Below are positions 19,921-30,201 of a DNA stretch of 64,000 nucleotides, in pieces; position 1 is the stretch's first letter; each line of letters starts with the position of its first letter. The notes beneath the pieces are model-generated. The model did not search any database. It saw only the letters and a list, made by a program, of their open reading frames with translations, and had not been told where the DNA came from. The stretch comes from Diplonema papillatum (taxonomy: Eukaryota > Euglenozoa > Diplonemea > Diplonemida > Diplonemidae). The position numbers and the translations under genes were made by a program. The DNA is taken from NCBI GenBank assembly GCA_030068145.1, contig JAPJBO010000528.1, positions 92,999-156,998 of the forward strand, given 5' to 3'.

Positions 19921-22900
19921 ATGGCCACCGTTCTGTACTGGGAGGGGATTCTCGCGAGCAACGCCTTCGTGGACAGCAGCCACCTCGAAGCAAAGGTGGA
20001 CAAAGTGCTCGTTCAACTGCTGCGCGGTGAGTACAGGGGCGCGGATCTGGATCTCAAACGGTGCGGCAAGCAGGGAACAGAGTACCCCCTCTACTCGGCA
20101 AAGCTAAGCAAGGATGACCGGCTGCTGTTTACCACCCTGCAGCGCGGTACGAGCAGGCAGCTCCTGCTGTTAGAATGCGTGGAGAACCACGACTACCAGA
20201 AGGCACGCTTCATGAAGCACGGCGTTCTCAAGGCTTACATGGCGCACGGCACAGAGTGGGAGGCTGTCAACCAGCCAGTAGTCGCCCCATCTCCATCATT
20301 GACACGGTACTCCCTGGAGAAGGTGTGGTCCGTCCTCGGCGGGATTCTCTCCTTCACGGACCTGCAGGAGAGCGTGCTCAAGATGCCCACACCGCTGCTC
20401 ATTCTCGGCGCTGCCGGGACGGGCAAGACCTGCATCGCGCAGGCCTTGCTTTGCAAGGCTGCCATGCACGGGTGTACGTCGGTCCTGTACGTGGCGCAAT
20501 CAAGGGCTTTGGTTCAAGTGGTGTCCGACAGTTTGACGGCGGACCCGGGGGTGGAAGTCGACGTCTTGACGTACTCCCAGCTCGCGCAGAGCACCCTGCG
20601 CGAGGTCGGATTCGAGGTTTTGTGCGAATGGCTGTCGGAGGATCCCGTGGGGCAGACCGCGTACGACAAGCTCTCCGGGAAAAACGAGGCGTTCGACGCG
20701 GTCGCCGGCCGGATCTACGAAGAGCTCCGTATATACTCCGGCTGTCGCGACGCGGAGGAGTACGGCGCCCTAGGGGTCCGGCAGAGGCTGCTGCAGGAGG
20801 AGCGGGCGGGGTTCGTCCCCGGTGTGTACCGGCAGTACCAAGAGTACCTCGCCGAGCGGTGGCGGGTGGACCTCGGGTTCGCCGAGGTGCCGCTGGCGGC
20901 GTACGACCTGGTCGTGGTCGACGAGGGACAGGACTTCTCGCGCCTGCAGCTGAAGCAGCTCCACGCCGCCGCGCGCAACCGCTCCCTCGTGGTGTGCATG
21001 GACCCGCAGCAAAGCATCCACGACGCTATATCCAGCAAGGACTACCTCACGGCGCTGTGCGGGCCGCACGATCCCCCGCTTTCAGTGGTCACCCTGCCGG
21101 AAACCTTCCGCACGCCGCTCTCCGTCATCCCCGTTGTGAACCGTGTATTAGACCTCCGCCGCGTGCTGATCGGGGGGATCTCTCACAAAGACGAGTACCT
21201 GGAGGTCCACCCATCGAAGTTCACCACGGAACAGATGGGCAAAGGCGAGGTGCACTGGATCTCTCCGACCGAGGAGGCGGGCATGCGAGGGCTGCGCGAC
21301 GCCTGCGGCCGCTTCGCGACGTTCGTGGTGGTGGTGCCGTCGCAGGAGCACGTCGATTCCGCGGTCGACATGTTCGACACCCCGTTGGTATTGACCGCAG
21401 CCCAGGCGAAGGGCCTCGAGTATGAACACGTTGTGGCGGTCGGCCCGTTCCCCGAAGGCGACCCGATCCTCGCCCAGGCGGAGCGAAAGTGCCCCAAGAC
21501 GCGCTCCAGCGCAGTCTCGCAGAACCACCGCACGAAGGACAAGTCGCAGACGCAGGACCTGGCGTTCCTGCCGCCGTTGAACAGAGTGTTCGTCACTTTC
21601 ACGAGAACGTCGAACTCACTCTACATCGTGCAGAACCCGGCGGTCTACCCCAACTTGGTGGGGTACATCAAAAGGGCGGAAGACGCGGCACCCACCGTGA
21701 CAGTGCCCGCCGTGCCGGACAGCTCTGTGACAGACTGGGAGAAGGAGATGCAGCGGCAGCAGAAGCGCGGGAATGTTGATGTCGCGCGCACCATCCAGAA
21801 CCGGCAGATCGACCCGGAACGGTTCCGGCTCGAGGGGAACGAGCACTTCAAGAAGGGCGAGTACGACCTCGCTGTGCGGGTCTACCGGGCGGCGCTGGAG
21901 GGGCGCAGGACCGCGAAGGTGCTCTGCAACCTGGCCGCGGCGCAGCTGAAGCTGCACGACCTGGACGGGAGCATCGAAAGCTGCAGGGGTTCCGTCGCGG
22001 CGGACCCGACCTTCGGCAAGGCGTACTTCCGCCTGGCCGCGGCGCTGCGCCAGAAGGGCGGCGACCCCGACGAGCTCCTCCGTGCCGCCGTCACAGCAAA
22101 ATCGTTCTTCCCGGACGACCGCGACGTGGCCGCACTGCTGCAAAGCGTAGCGCCGGGCTGCGACGTCCTCTCGGTGTCCACGCAGGGCTACTTTACGATG
22201 ATCTGCAGCATCGGCTTGACCGAAAAGTACTACGTCGTGCTGCAACCCGGACAGTACACCATCATAGATCCCTTCACCCTGTCTTGCAACATTGTCGGGG
22301 TTGGAAACCCGACCGTGGCGACTGATTCGAAGCGGGTGTCGCACGTAGTGGACGCGACAAATGGCGTGCGTCTCCTGCTTGCAGGGGTCACGTTCCGCGG
22401 GTCTTCGCGCGAGCAAGTGTCGGCCATTTGCAGCAGCTCGCGGTCGACGGTGACGATGCTCGACTGCACCGTGCGCGGCTTCAGCGACAACGCGGTGCTG
22501 AGCATCGGGGACTGCAACGTCAAGAACTGCACGTTCCAGGACCTGCGCTTGGCGGGCATCGAAGTCCGGGACGGGGGGTCGGCCCGCGTCGTCGGGAGCA
22601 CCTTCGAACGCTGCCGGCAGGGCGTGGCGGCGTACGGAGGCTTTGCGTTGTTGAAGCTCCACAGGTCGACCGTGTCCGACTGCGAACGCGAAGGGCTCCT
22701 CGTGCACGGCACGTCGAATTCCCCGGGGATGACGGAGCTCGGCTCGAACGACCACGTCGCCTACAAGGCCTTTTTGCAGGGGTGCAACAAGGGCACGAAG
22801 TCCACGGCAACGATCAGCGAGTGTCACATCCTCGGAAACCGGGGCCTGGGGGTGTCAATTGACCTCGGGGTCACCGCCAACGTGCTGAAGACGCGGATCA

Positions 22901-25341
22901 GCAACAACGGCTCGAAAGGGTTGATGCACGGCGTATTTAAATCGAAAGGGTTGATGCACGGCGTATTTAAACACGGGGTCTTGGTCAAGGGAGGCTCTAC
23001 CGTGCTGCTCCACACCTGCGCGTTCTCTAAGAACGGCGACAGCGGCGTGCGTGTAGAGATCAATTACTCCGCAGTGGTCAGGATTGTTGGCTGCGTGTTT
23101 GCCGAAGAGAAGAAGAACATAGACGAGCTGGCGTTGCACCACGGACCGGAGATGCAGCTCGAGCGGCAGCTGCACAGCACCCTCGCCGAGCGCAGCGAAA
23201 TCAAGGAGGTCTCCTACGCCAGGCAGCTGCCCGACGTGACAGCCAGCGCGAGCACGGCCGTCGTGGCTTCCGCCCCCAAGGACAAGGGCGCCGAGCAGGA
23301 GCGCAACCCTTTGAGGAAACCCGTCTTTTGCCCGCTGTCGGAGCCGTACATGGCCATGGGCACCACCAAGGGTGTGGAGGTCGTGAGCTGCCCAGTCGAA
23401 GGCCCGGAGTGGTGCAACGTTTTGCTGGGCGCCTGCGGCGACGTCAGGAACGTGCTCACCACAATGGCATCCGAGCACACGAAGACCGGCCGTTTCCACC
23501 TTGTGCTGAACGACGTCGAGCCGGCGATCCTCGCACGGGACCTGGTCCTCCTCAACATTATCGCCACCGGGCGCGACGCGGCCCACTGCTTATCCGTTTG
23601 GGGGAACCACTTCCTCTCCTCGGATTGCAGCAAAGCGATGCTAGGCGTCATCGGAACGCTTCTGGACGGGACCGCCCCACTCTCCGGGGACATGGACGAT
23701 GTAACCAAAGAGGCGGTTCACAAAGTCCTGCGGACCTGGCTGACGTTGAAGCCCAAAGCGGGCACTCTGCAGCGAAACCTTACCGAAGAGACGTTGGACC
23801 AAGCGGTGGCGATCAGCGTCCAAGCGAGTGCCGGGGTCGACCGGAAAGTGGTCGCGCAGTACTTCAAGGACGGGTTCCTGCCCACGGGAAGCAGGGCGCA
23901 GGGCCGCTTCACGAAGAGTCCGAACGTCACGCTTTTCCCCCACGGCGGCCACTACGACATGTACCCGACGTGTTCGATCTTCCGCGCCGTGCCGTCACCC
24001 TCCATTGCCGCGATGCAGCAGACGGTTCAGGCACAGTGCGCGGCGCTGCGGAAAGCGCTGGGGGAGGACCGCCTGCGGGTGACCGTCGTGTGCGAAGACC
24101 TGCTCGCCTTTCTCGAGACGACGAACCTGCGGTTTGCGTTCGCCGACGTGTCGAACCTGAGCGACTACACCAGCCTCCCGCCGCTGTTCGCGCTGCTGCG
24201 GCGCACGGTGCGGCAGAACGCGTTCGTGACGTTCCAGAACAGCCGCGAGTCTCCGGCCGCGCTGCGCCTGCACCACGACGACGCCGGGGCGTGGGGCGAG
24301 TTCAGCGGGATCCACGAGATGAAGGAGTACGCCGCGCAGGGGCACATCAAGTTCATGTCCGCAGAGCTCCGCGGTGTGGGCCTCAACGCCTACAGCGGCC
24401 TTGCCGAGTGCTTGGAGCTAGCCGCCCACTTCGACCTGGCTCCGCCCGTCAAAGGTAGGTTCTTCCCGAAGAGCTCGGTCAACCTCCTCCTCCGCATGCT
24501 CCACGCGTGCTGCGCCGGCGACAAGCGTCTCTACCTCTCCGTCGGCAAGCGCTTCGTCCACGACGCCCGCGTCGCGCGGTTCCGGCCCCAGCTCGAGAGC
24601 TATCTCCTGGGCAGCGTGGCGGCGGCGCCCCGGTCGACCGTTGAGCTCGGTCTGATCATGGAAGGCACGTTCTCCGGCGTGCTGCGCAACATCTTGTGTC
24701 CCCTGCCGAAAGCGATGGTGGCGCTCCTGAGCCGGGAACCGCTGGCGGACGGGCCGGAACTCAGCGACGCCGACCTGGCCGGCGTGCAGTACATCTTCGA
24801 CTCGTTCACGCACGACGCGTTCGAGGGCCGCCTGAAGCTGAAGATGGAAAGCAGCGACGTCTCCGCGCTCGGCGAGTTGTTCGTTACCCTCTGCGGGGTT
24901 GAAGAGCAGCTCGGGTCGCAGTCCACGGGGACCAGCAACGACCGACACCATTTGCGGTTACCAGGGAAGATTGCAGGCATTACGCGGCTGTCGGGCAGCC
25001 ACCGACTCTACGACTTCTACGCCACCGACGGCGGGGCGAACCCGGCTGTGCCCGTTGCGCACACGCACGCTGCAGTCGTGCCGGACTCTTGGAGCACTCT
25101 CGCGACAACGACGGGGGAGAAATACGTGTCGGCTGCCGTGAGCGTCCCGCAGTCGGCGGCGGAGGAGACCCTCACTGTGACTGCCGAGGCTCACGACGTT
25201 GTCGTGCTCCGAGCCTCGGAAGAGGTCTACCGGTTCGATGTGCCCCATGCACTGGTTGCTGGGAAGTGCAAGGTGAGGTTGTGCCACCACCTGAGGGTGC
25301 TCTCCGTGCTGGCGCCACTGGCTCTGCCGACTGTCCCCTGA
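19921..25341 (+). CDS. Giant single-exon fusion: RelE-like, SF1 helicase, TPR, parallel beta-helix, DUF4470-type domain
   Basis: An uninterrupted frame of 1806 codons; the first ATG is used, though the translation may begin elsewhere upstream. Order of domains as read: residues ~20-95, a RelE/ParE-like fold signature (KRCGKQGTEYPLYSAKLSKD.. RLLF.. ECVENHDY); ~160-570, a UvrD-type SF1 helicase with Walker A GAAGTGKT (~163), Walker B VVVDEGQDF (~333), a motif resembling KGLEYEHVV (~495) and VTFTRTSNSLYIV (motif VI, ~557); ~630-745, TPRs (EGNEHFKKGEYDLAVRVY); ~760-1080, right-handed beta-helix repeats of the CTFQ/GIEV/STFERC type; ~1140-1260, a DUF4470-like segment (LLGACGDVRNVL, LNDVEPAILARDLVLL) as in DNAAF3 and fungal MYND proteins; a long C-terminal region with FADVSNLSDYTSL. 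Probable role: nucleic-acid or RNP remodelling with protein scaffolding; substrate unknown. It lacks introns although its neighbours have many. A 30-base in-frame tandem duplication (GVFK repeated) lies at about 22920-22970. Confidence 0.85.
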   Translation: MATVLYWEGILASNAFVDSSHLEAKVDKVLVQLLRGEYRGADLDLKRCGKQGTEYPLYSAKLSKDDRLLFTTLQRGTSRQLLLLECVENHDYQKARFMKHGVLKAYMAHGTEWEAVNQPVVAPSPSLTRYSLEKVWSVLGGILSFTDLQESVLKMPTPLLILGAAGTGKTCIAQALLCKAAMHGCTSVLYVAQSRALVQVVSDSLTADPGVEVDVLTYSQLAQSTLREVGFEVLCEWLSEDPVGQTAYDKLSGKNEAFDAVAGRIYEELRIYSGCRDAEEYGALGVRQRLLQEERAGFVPGVYRQYQEYLAERWRVDLGFAEVPLAAYDLVVVDEGQDFSRLQLKQLHAAARNRSLVVCMDPQQSIHDAISSKDYLTALCGPHDPPLSVVTLPETFRTPLSVIPVVNRVLDLRRVLIGGISHKDEYLEVHPSKFTTEQMGKGEVHWISPTEEAGMRGLRDACGRFATFVVVVPSQEHVDSAVDMFDTPLVLTAAQAKGLEYEHVVAVGPFPEGDPILAQAERKCPKTRSSAVSQNHRTKDKSQTQDLAFLPPLNRVFVTFTRTSNSLYIVQNPAVYPNLVGYIKRAEDAAPTVTVPAVPDSSVTDWEKEMQRQQKRGNVDVARTIQNRQIDPERFRLEGNEHFKKGEYDLAVRVYRAALEGRRTAKVLCNLAAAQLKLHDLDGSIESCRGSVAADPTFGKAYFRLAAALRQKGGDPDELLRAAVTAKSFFPDDRDVAALLQSVAPGCDVLSVSTQGYFTMICSIGLTEKYYVVLQPGQYTIIDPFTLSCNIVGVGNPTVATDSKRVSHVVDATNGVRLLLAGVTFRGSSREQVSAICSSSRSTVTMLDCTVRGFSDNAVLSIGDCNVKNCTFQDLRLAGIEVRDGGSARVVGSTFERCRQGVAAYGGFALLKLHRSTVSDCEREGLLVHGTSNSPGMTELGSNDHVAYKAFLQGCNKGTKSTATISECHILGNRGLGVSIDLGVTANVLKTRISNNGSKGLMHGVFKSKGLMHGVFKHGVLVKGGSTVLLHTCAFSKNGDSGVRVEINYSAVVRIVGCVFAEEKKNIDELALHHGPEMQLERQLHSTLAERSEIKEVSYARQLPDVTASASTAVVASAPKDKGAEQERNPLRKPVFCPLSEPYMAMGTTKGVEVVSCPVEGPEWCNVLLGACGDVRNVLTTMASEHTKTGRFHLVLNDVEPAILARDLVLLNIIATGRDAAHCLSVWGNHFLSSDCSKAMLGVIGTLLDGTAPLSGDMDDVTKEAVHKVLRTWLTLKPKAGTLQRNLTEETLDQAVAISVQASAGVDRKVVAQYFKDGFLPTGSRAQGRFTKSPNVTLFPHGGHYDMYPTCSIFRAVPSPSIAAMQQTVQAQCAALRKALGEDRLRVTVVCEDLLAFLETTNLRFAFADVSNLSDYTSLPPLFALLRRTVRQNAFVTFQNSRESPAALRLHHDDAGAWGEFSGIHEMKEYAAQGHIKFMSAELRGVGLNAYSGLAECLELAAHFDLAPPVKGRFFPKSSVNLLLRMLHACCAGDKRLYLSVGKRFVHDARVARFRPQLESYLLGSVAAAPRSTVELGLIMEGTFSGVLRNILCPLPKAMVALLSREPLADGPELSDADLAGVQYIFDSFTHDAFEGRLKLKMESSDVSALGELFVTLCGVEEQLGSQSTGTSNDRHHLRLPGKIAGITRLSGSHRLYDFYATDGGANPAVPVAHTHAAVVPDSWSTLATTTGEKYVSAAVSVPQSAAEETLTVTAEAHDVVVLRASEEVYRFDVPHALVAGKCKVRLCHHLRVLSVLAPLALPTVP

Positions 25342-25759
25342 AAGAACCGAACCCCCATACGACCTTCGAAAGAGAAGCGGTCAATAAACTTCACTCAAAC
25401 AAACGGAAGAAGATTGGAACTCATAACGTACTCAAATAACATGAAACAATACGTCGCAGAAAGCATGCTCGTCATGCCGCAAAGCACGGCTGACAAGCAA
25501 GACCCAAGCCCAAGCCAGATAGGGCCGAAGGGCCGAAAGTCGGGCGTTTTATGAATATTTCTCAGTCAGTTTTTGACAAAGCCGTACTCAAATGCCTGGG
25601 GGGAAGCGGGCGGCCGCGAAACTGGAAAGGGTTTGGGCATGCCGGCTTTCCGACCTCCAAGGGCGGCAATGGAAAGATATGCTTTGAAATCGTAAAGTCC
25701 CAACCCCAGAACGCCACAAAAAGCGGAGGCAACCCACGAAATGTTGTGTCAATCCAGGG
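25342..25759. other. 3' flank of the helicase gene
   Basis: Short AT-richer 3' flank with aataaa at 25382 (gtcaataaacttcac), a plausible polyadenylation signal 40 bases behind the stop. The rest leads into the LINE remnant. Confidence 0.5.
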
Positions 25760-26040
25760 TCTTGCTGTACCCATGCATATTGTCACAGTCCACTGGTTGC
25801 CTGTCTTCTTCCCCAGCCAGTACAAAATCCTTCTCGGCTTCGTAGTCCACGACCTATCCCGCCAAATAAGCACATGTTCTGACGAGGCAACATTGCATGT
25901 GGCACCGGTCTCAGCTGACCAGCAGATGCTAAGGGTGCCAGCTCCACATTTGCGATCCTGGACTGTGGGCACTGGTCTCTTCAGCAAGCGACAAGTTAAA
26001 CTCGCCAACCTACCAGTATTTCCTCCTTTTGGGATGTACC
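25760..26040 (+). pseudogene. Remnant of a LINE (CR1/L2-type) ORF2 C-terminus
   Basis: The frame 25551-26294 contains VHWLPVFFPSQYKILLGF, then LRVPAPHLRSW and VGTGLFSKRQVKLANLP. These match in order the region behind RT in CR1/L2-like LINEs, whose usual form is HWLPV..R..YKILL, then LxVPRxR, then GxRAFSxxAPxLWNxLP. The WN pair and most other conserved positions are lost, so it is a decayed copy. No endonuclease or RT core is seen nearby. The frame may be open by chance. Identification rests on pattern memory only. Confidence 0.45.
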
Positions 26041-26396
26041 TGTCAGTTCCGAAGATGAGCCTGGGATGGCTTCAGGTGTTACCTAACAGCGCGCAGGTAC
26101 GGCTGGGAATGGCAAACAAGAACATCCTGCCTACTCTTTTACCAATGTGCTTTGTTTCATACCCCCCACCCTTCTCCCCCTTTCACTCTAAAACAGCTGC
26201 AAAATCCACACAACCGTCGAATTACACTGGTACCAGCCGTATCCACACCCAACGTAAGAACCCCAATCCGCCTTTATTCGACCGGAAGGCTTAACACCGG
26301 ATCCTGAAAACTCGAAACTTTCTACGAAACAACGTCCTGCCTTCTCTTTACCGGGAACCATTTCTGCCCTTTGCTTCTCCCTCTTCCTTCACTCTG
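26041..26396. other. Gene-free; dispersed repeat 26270-26330
   Basis: Contains the second copy of tttattcgaccggaaggctt (also at about 16329). No coding signal. Confidence 0.4.
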
Positions 26397-26586
26397 AAAA
26401 ATCGAGGGGCTGCCTTTTGCTTACTTCGAAAGAGGCTAGAGGACAGGGTCTTTTGTACGCCCGCCACTGAACCCAGCTTTCCCTGTGTTTCGTGTGGGCT
26501 GCAGCACATTTACCTCCTTTGATCTTTTGCAGCTGGCAGCCTCCTCAATTATTTCCTACAAAGCAGGCGCTTTGGCAAAAACAAAG
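26397..26586 (+). repeat. R1 SINE-like repeat with internal deletion
   Basis: Begins aatcgaggggctgcc, lacks about 25 bases around the aacaatacaactac segment, then continues acgcccgccactgaaccc, cacatttacctcctttgatc and tttcctacaaagcagg with an A-rich end. Confidence 0.85.
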
Positions 26587-26749
26587 TTGTCAACGGGGGA
26601 AAAAAACAATACGCCCTGCTTACCCTTTACCGAAAAACAAGTATGCTTCGCTTCTTCCTTCGCCTTTCACGGTGGCTTCCTTCGAGGTGGGTAGGGGCTG
26701 TTGGGGTGGGCGTTTACGGGAATCCATCGGCTGATTGCGGACCACTTGC

Positions 26750-27145
26750 AAAGACCACCGCAAAAAAAGGGAGGTGGCGCTAGTCTGACACTCGCCCTGT
26801 TGTCAAGAAAGAGGGAGAGAGTGGGGGAAGGTAAACAGCAAAGTGACCCGAAGGCACGTGTTCCAGGTTGTCAAAAAACGTCGGAGGCAGCGCACTGGTC
26901 ACCACGAATAATCGCAATTCCTATCACAGTCTTTCGAGAGAACCGACGCTTGAAGGAACCAACCGCAACTGCAAAAAAAGGGGGGTGGCGCTAGTCTGAC
27001 ACTCGCCGTGTTGTCAAGAGGTAGCGAGATTGTCACCACGAACAATCGCAATTACTTTCATCACAGCAAGGAACCCACCGCAACCACCGCAAAAACAGGG
27101 GGGTGGCGCTAGTCTGACACTCGCCGTGTTGTCAAGAAAGGGAGA
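26750..27145 (+). repeat. Three imperfect tandem units upstream of the mucin-like gene
   Basis: Each unit contains gggggtggcgctagtctgac followed by actcgcc and gttgtcaaga, then caccacgaayaatcgcaatt. A related single unit is at 16610-16783 and a fragment at 36011. The array ends 40 bases before the start codon at 27185, so it lies over the promoter or 5' UTR. Confidence 0.8.
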
Positions 27146-27184
27146 GAGAGGGAAGGGTATACAGCAAAGCGACCCGACGGGGCA

Positions 27185-28501
27185 ATGACCCCGCAGCGGC
27201 TGGTGCTCGCAGCGTTCGGCCTCCTCGTTGTGCGCCCGGCGGCGTCGTCGGCTGCGCTGGGGGCGGGGAGGGCAGCTTCCGTTCTGCAGTCGAACAACGG
27301 CAGTACAGCAGCCCCTGGCACCGACGCCCCGGCACTGGCCGCCAACGCCACGTCTGCTCCTTCGTACGGCAACTCCACCGCCTCGCCCGGGCTGGCCTCT
27401 GCCACATTGGCACCAGGCGACACGTGGCAGCCCGCACCAGCCAACACCACCTCTTCCCCAGCAACCTTGTCCCCTGGAGACACCTGGCAGCCAACACCCG
27501 CTAACACCACGAGCCTGTCCCCTGCCACGTCCGCCCCCGGATCTCGGACCACGTTGACCCCAGGCGACACGTGGCGGCCCGCACCGCCAGCAACTACCAC
27601 CTCTTCCCCAGGAACCTTGTCCCCTGGAGACACCTGGCAGCCAACGACTTCCAACACCACCAGTCTGTCGCCTGCCACGTCAGCACCCGGATCCCTGGCC
27701 ACGCTGACCCCAGGCGACACGTGGCAGCCCGCGCCGCCAGCAACTACCACCTCTTCCCCGGGAACCTTGTCCCCTGGGGGCACCTGGCAGCCGGCAACTT
27801 CTAGTTCGTCTCCCGTCACGTCTGCTCCCGCGGCTTCGACGTCGTCTCCTGGAGGCACGCTGCAGCCTTCAGCGCCGAGTGCCACCTCCTCACCCAGCCT
27901 GGTCCCTGCTTCGCTGTCCCCTGGTGACACTTTGCAGCCGACGGCTTCCGTTACCGCCGGTCCGGCCGGCACGCTGCAGCCCAGTCTGTCGTCGGCGCCG
28001 TCCGTTTCCGCGGTCCCACCCACCAGCGCACCGCAAGGGGTCTCTGTCTCACCCGATACGGTGGGCCCCGCCCCTCCGTTGACCGCTCCTCCTAATACGG
28101 AAGGGTGTCGAAACACGCCGTGCGGCACTGGTCACTGCGAGTTGTACGGCGCGACGTTTCTGTGCCGGTGCCGGGACGACCCGTCGGTCTACTCCGTGGG
28201 CAAGCCCGCCACCTGCCCCGCGCCGCCCGTCGAAGAGGAGGGCGGGTTCCCGTGGTGGCTTTTGGTGCTGCTCTTCCTCTTCCTCTGCGCCGTCGTGGTC
28301 GGCATCCTCGTCTGGAAGCGGGCGCATCCGGCCACGATGACCATGGACGAGTTCATGGTGGACCTCGTGGAAGCGCCTGAGGAGGAGTGCTTTGATGTGT
28401 CGCCGAGGAACAGGTCCTTCGCCTCAAAAACGGGTTCCGTGGGCAGCGCGTCTCCGTACTCATCACCCGCGCTTAGTCCGGCGGAGGAGATCCGAGTGTG
28501 A
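27185..28501 (+). CDS. Mucin-like, EGF-containing type I membrane protein
   Basis: Single-exon frame of 438 codons. Residues 1-25 form a signal peptide (hydrophobic LVLAAFGLLVV, small residues before the mature end). Residues ~30-300 are Ser/Thr/Pro-rich and built of ~30-residue repeats with LSPGDTWQP and TSAPGS, expected to be heavily O-glycosylated. An EGF-like module with six cysteines follows at ~307-346 (GCRNTPCGTGHC ... FLCRC ... TC). One membrane segment (WWLLVLLFLFLCAVVVGILV, ~356-376) ends in a basic stop-transfer KR. The ~60-residue tail contains an acidic MDEFMVDLVEAPEEE block and many serines, possible phosphorylation sites. Likely a cell-surface adhesion or recognition protein; ligand unknown. 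The large antisense frame over 27109-28128 is a by-product of GC-rich repeats. Confidence 0.85.
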   Translation: MTPQRLVLAAFGLLVVRPAASSAALGAGRAASVLQSNNGSTAAPGTDAPALAANATSAPSYGNSTASPGLASATLAPGDTWQPAPANTTSSPATLSPGDTWQPTPANTTSLSPATSAPGSRTTLTPGDTWRPAPPATTTSSPGTLSPGDTWQPTTSNTTSLSPATSAPGSLATLTPGDTWQPAPPATTTSSPGTLSPGGTWQPATSSSSPVTSAPAASTSSPGGTLQPSAPSATSSPSLVPASLSPGDTLQPTASVTAGPAGTLQPSLSSAPSVSAVPPTSAPQGVSVSPDTVGPAPPLTAPPNTEGCRNTPCGTGHCELYGATFLCRCRDDPSVYSVGKPATCPAPPVEEEGGFPWWLLVLLFLFLCAVVVGILVWKRAHPATMTMDEFMVDLVEAPEEECFDVSPRNRSFASKTGSVGSASPYSSPALSPAEEIRV

Positions 28502-28732
28502 TGATTGGACCCCCCAGCTCCTTCGGTCTCATACTGACGACATGTGTCACGTATACCTGTCGATCACTCGGGACTATCGTGACTACCCCGAAGATGGCAC
28601 TGTCCTCCTCATCCAACGACCGCTTCCTACCTATGTACCCCACGGTGTATACTACACAGGACCACCAGGTAGGGAATAGGGGCGGGGCCTTAGGGGTATT
28701 GTCTTTAGACAGAGTGGCCCGATGGCTCGCGC

Positions 28733-29095
28733 ATGCCCTTGCCTGACGCTAGCGAGTTGTATGGCGCGACGTTTCTGTGCCGGTGCCGGGACGACCCGTC
28801 GGTCTACTCCGTGGGCAAGCCCGCCACCTGCCCCGCGCCGCCCGTCGAAGAGGAGGGCGGGTTCCCGTGGTGGCTTTTGGTGCTGCTCTTCCCCTTCCTC
28901 TGCGCCGTCGTGGTCGGCATCCTCGTCTGGAAGCGGGCGCATCCGGCCACGATTACCATGGACGAGTTCATGGTGGACCTCGTGGAAGCGCCTCAGGAGG
29001 AGTGCTTTGCTGTGTCGCCGAGGAACAGGTCCTTCGCCTCAAAAACGGGTTCCATATCACCCGCGTTTAGTCCGGCGGAGGAGATCCGAGTGTGA
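28733..29095 (+). pseudogene. 3' partial copy of the mucin-like/EGF membrane protein
   Basis: Begins in the middle of the EGF module (SELYGATFLCRCRDD) and continues through the membrane segment and tail to the same stop, with only a few substitutions (PFLCAV, TITMDEF, EAPQEEC) and a short loss in the tail. It has no signal peptide or mucin part. Shared sequence goes past the stop to about 29118 (gatccgagtgtgatgattgg). This is a recent tandem duplication with its left breakpoint inside the EGF region. If it were expressed it would have to be fused to another 5' exon. Confidence 0.85.
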
Positions 29096-29118
29096 TGATT
29101 GGACCCCCCAGCTCCTCC

Positions 29119-30200
29119 GGAAGGGGGTCGAAACACCGTGCGGTTCTGGGTTTCGCGAGTTGCAAAGACGGTCAAAAAGGATCGCTGTTTGCTGCAGTGA
29201 ATAGAAGGGCCACCCAGGTTCTCCAGGAGAAGTTCACACTGAAGGGTGTGGTTGAAAGCTCCTTCCGGGATCCGGCTTAGTCACTCAACATTCCCTTGCG
29301 CTAGTGATATCAGTTACAAAGACGTCTTCCTACTCCTCCCTTTCTCGGCAGATCTCGTAAGACTCTTGGCTTTGGAGAAAGACTTCTGGGAATCACTTGG
29401 ACACTCCGGAAAACTACCAAAGTGGACCTGGTGCTGGCATTCACAACAACAACCTTGGCTTGTCAACATGAAAGTGTGCGTGCGATTACGTCTACACCTC
29501 CTCTAACCCGACTCCCAGCCTCAATGGTCAACCGGAGACTCTAAACCGCCGGGCATTTGAACCTAAGTGGTAGTTGTATGTGTCGTCCTATTCCGGGAAC
29601 AAGTCAGGGAGAAGAACGGAGGAATAGTTACAAACAAACGAGTGACTTCAGGCCGCTTGAGCGGCGCCAATCCGAGCGCACACAGCAGGAGTGATGCGTC
29701 GGCAGTATTTGCACTTCACAATGGGGCTGCCGTCATGAGCGTCGACGGCTAGCGAGTGTCGGCAAAGGGTGCAGTGGTCGGAGCAAGCTTGACCGTGGCA
29801 GGTCTCTGCGGCACCGCACAGTGAGTTGGTCGATGTACTTCGGCGCGTTCACCTTGCGCATTACCATGCGTCGCGCAGCCTGCGAGATCACGCCGGGCCG
29901 TTGAACCTAAACAATGTTAGCCCTTTACCGTTTACGGACGGGGACACAATAGTCGTATTCATGTCAAAAGTGTCAAACCCAGAGCTGGAGTTCGGACACT
30001 GCGCCTCCAGGGCGCCAGAGACGTCAAAAAGGAACAACGTCGCAGATGTGCTACGAAACCTAGCCAACGCCACATTTTGGAGTCGTAAAACTCTTGCTGT
30101 TGATCCATAGTTTCCTCGAGAACCCAAGCGGTACACCCAAGCGTTTTTTGCCTTCGGGAGGCCAAGTCGGTCAACCACCTCCTTGTTTTTCAGCCTGCTC
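29119..30200. other. Gene-free region
   Basis: An R2 module (ggtcaaccggagactctaaa) lies at 29526-29570. No domain-like frame is visible. Confidence 0.4.
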
Positions 30201-30201
30201 T

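Noticed and set aside
25551-26294. 247-codon frame as a cellular gene
   Set aside because: The only recognisable part resembles the decayed C-terminus of a LINE ORF2; the remainder is low-information.
27109-28128. Long minus-strand frame of 339 codons
   Set aside because: It lies opposite the mucin-like gene; its apparent repeats are the complement of the Ser/Thr/Pro repeat codons. The plus strand has a signal peptide, EGF and membrane segment.
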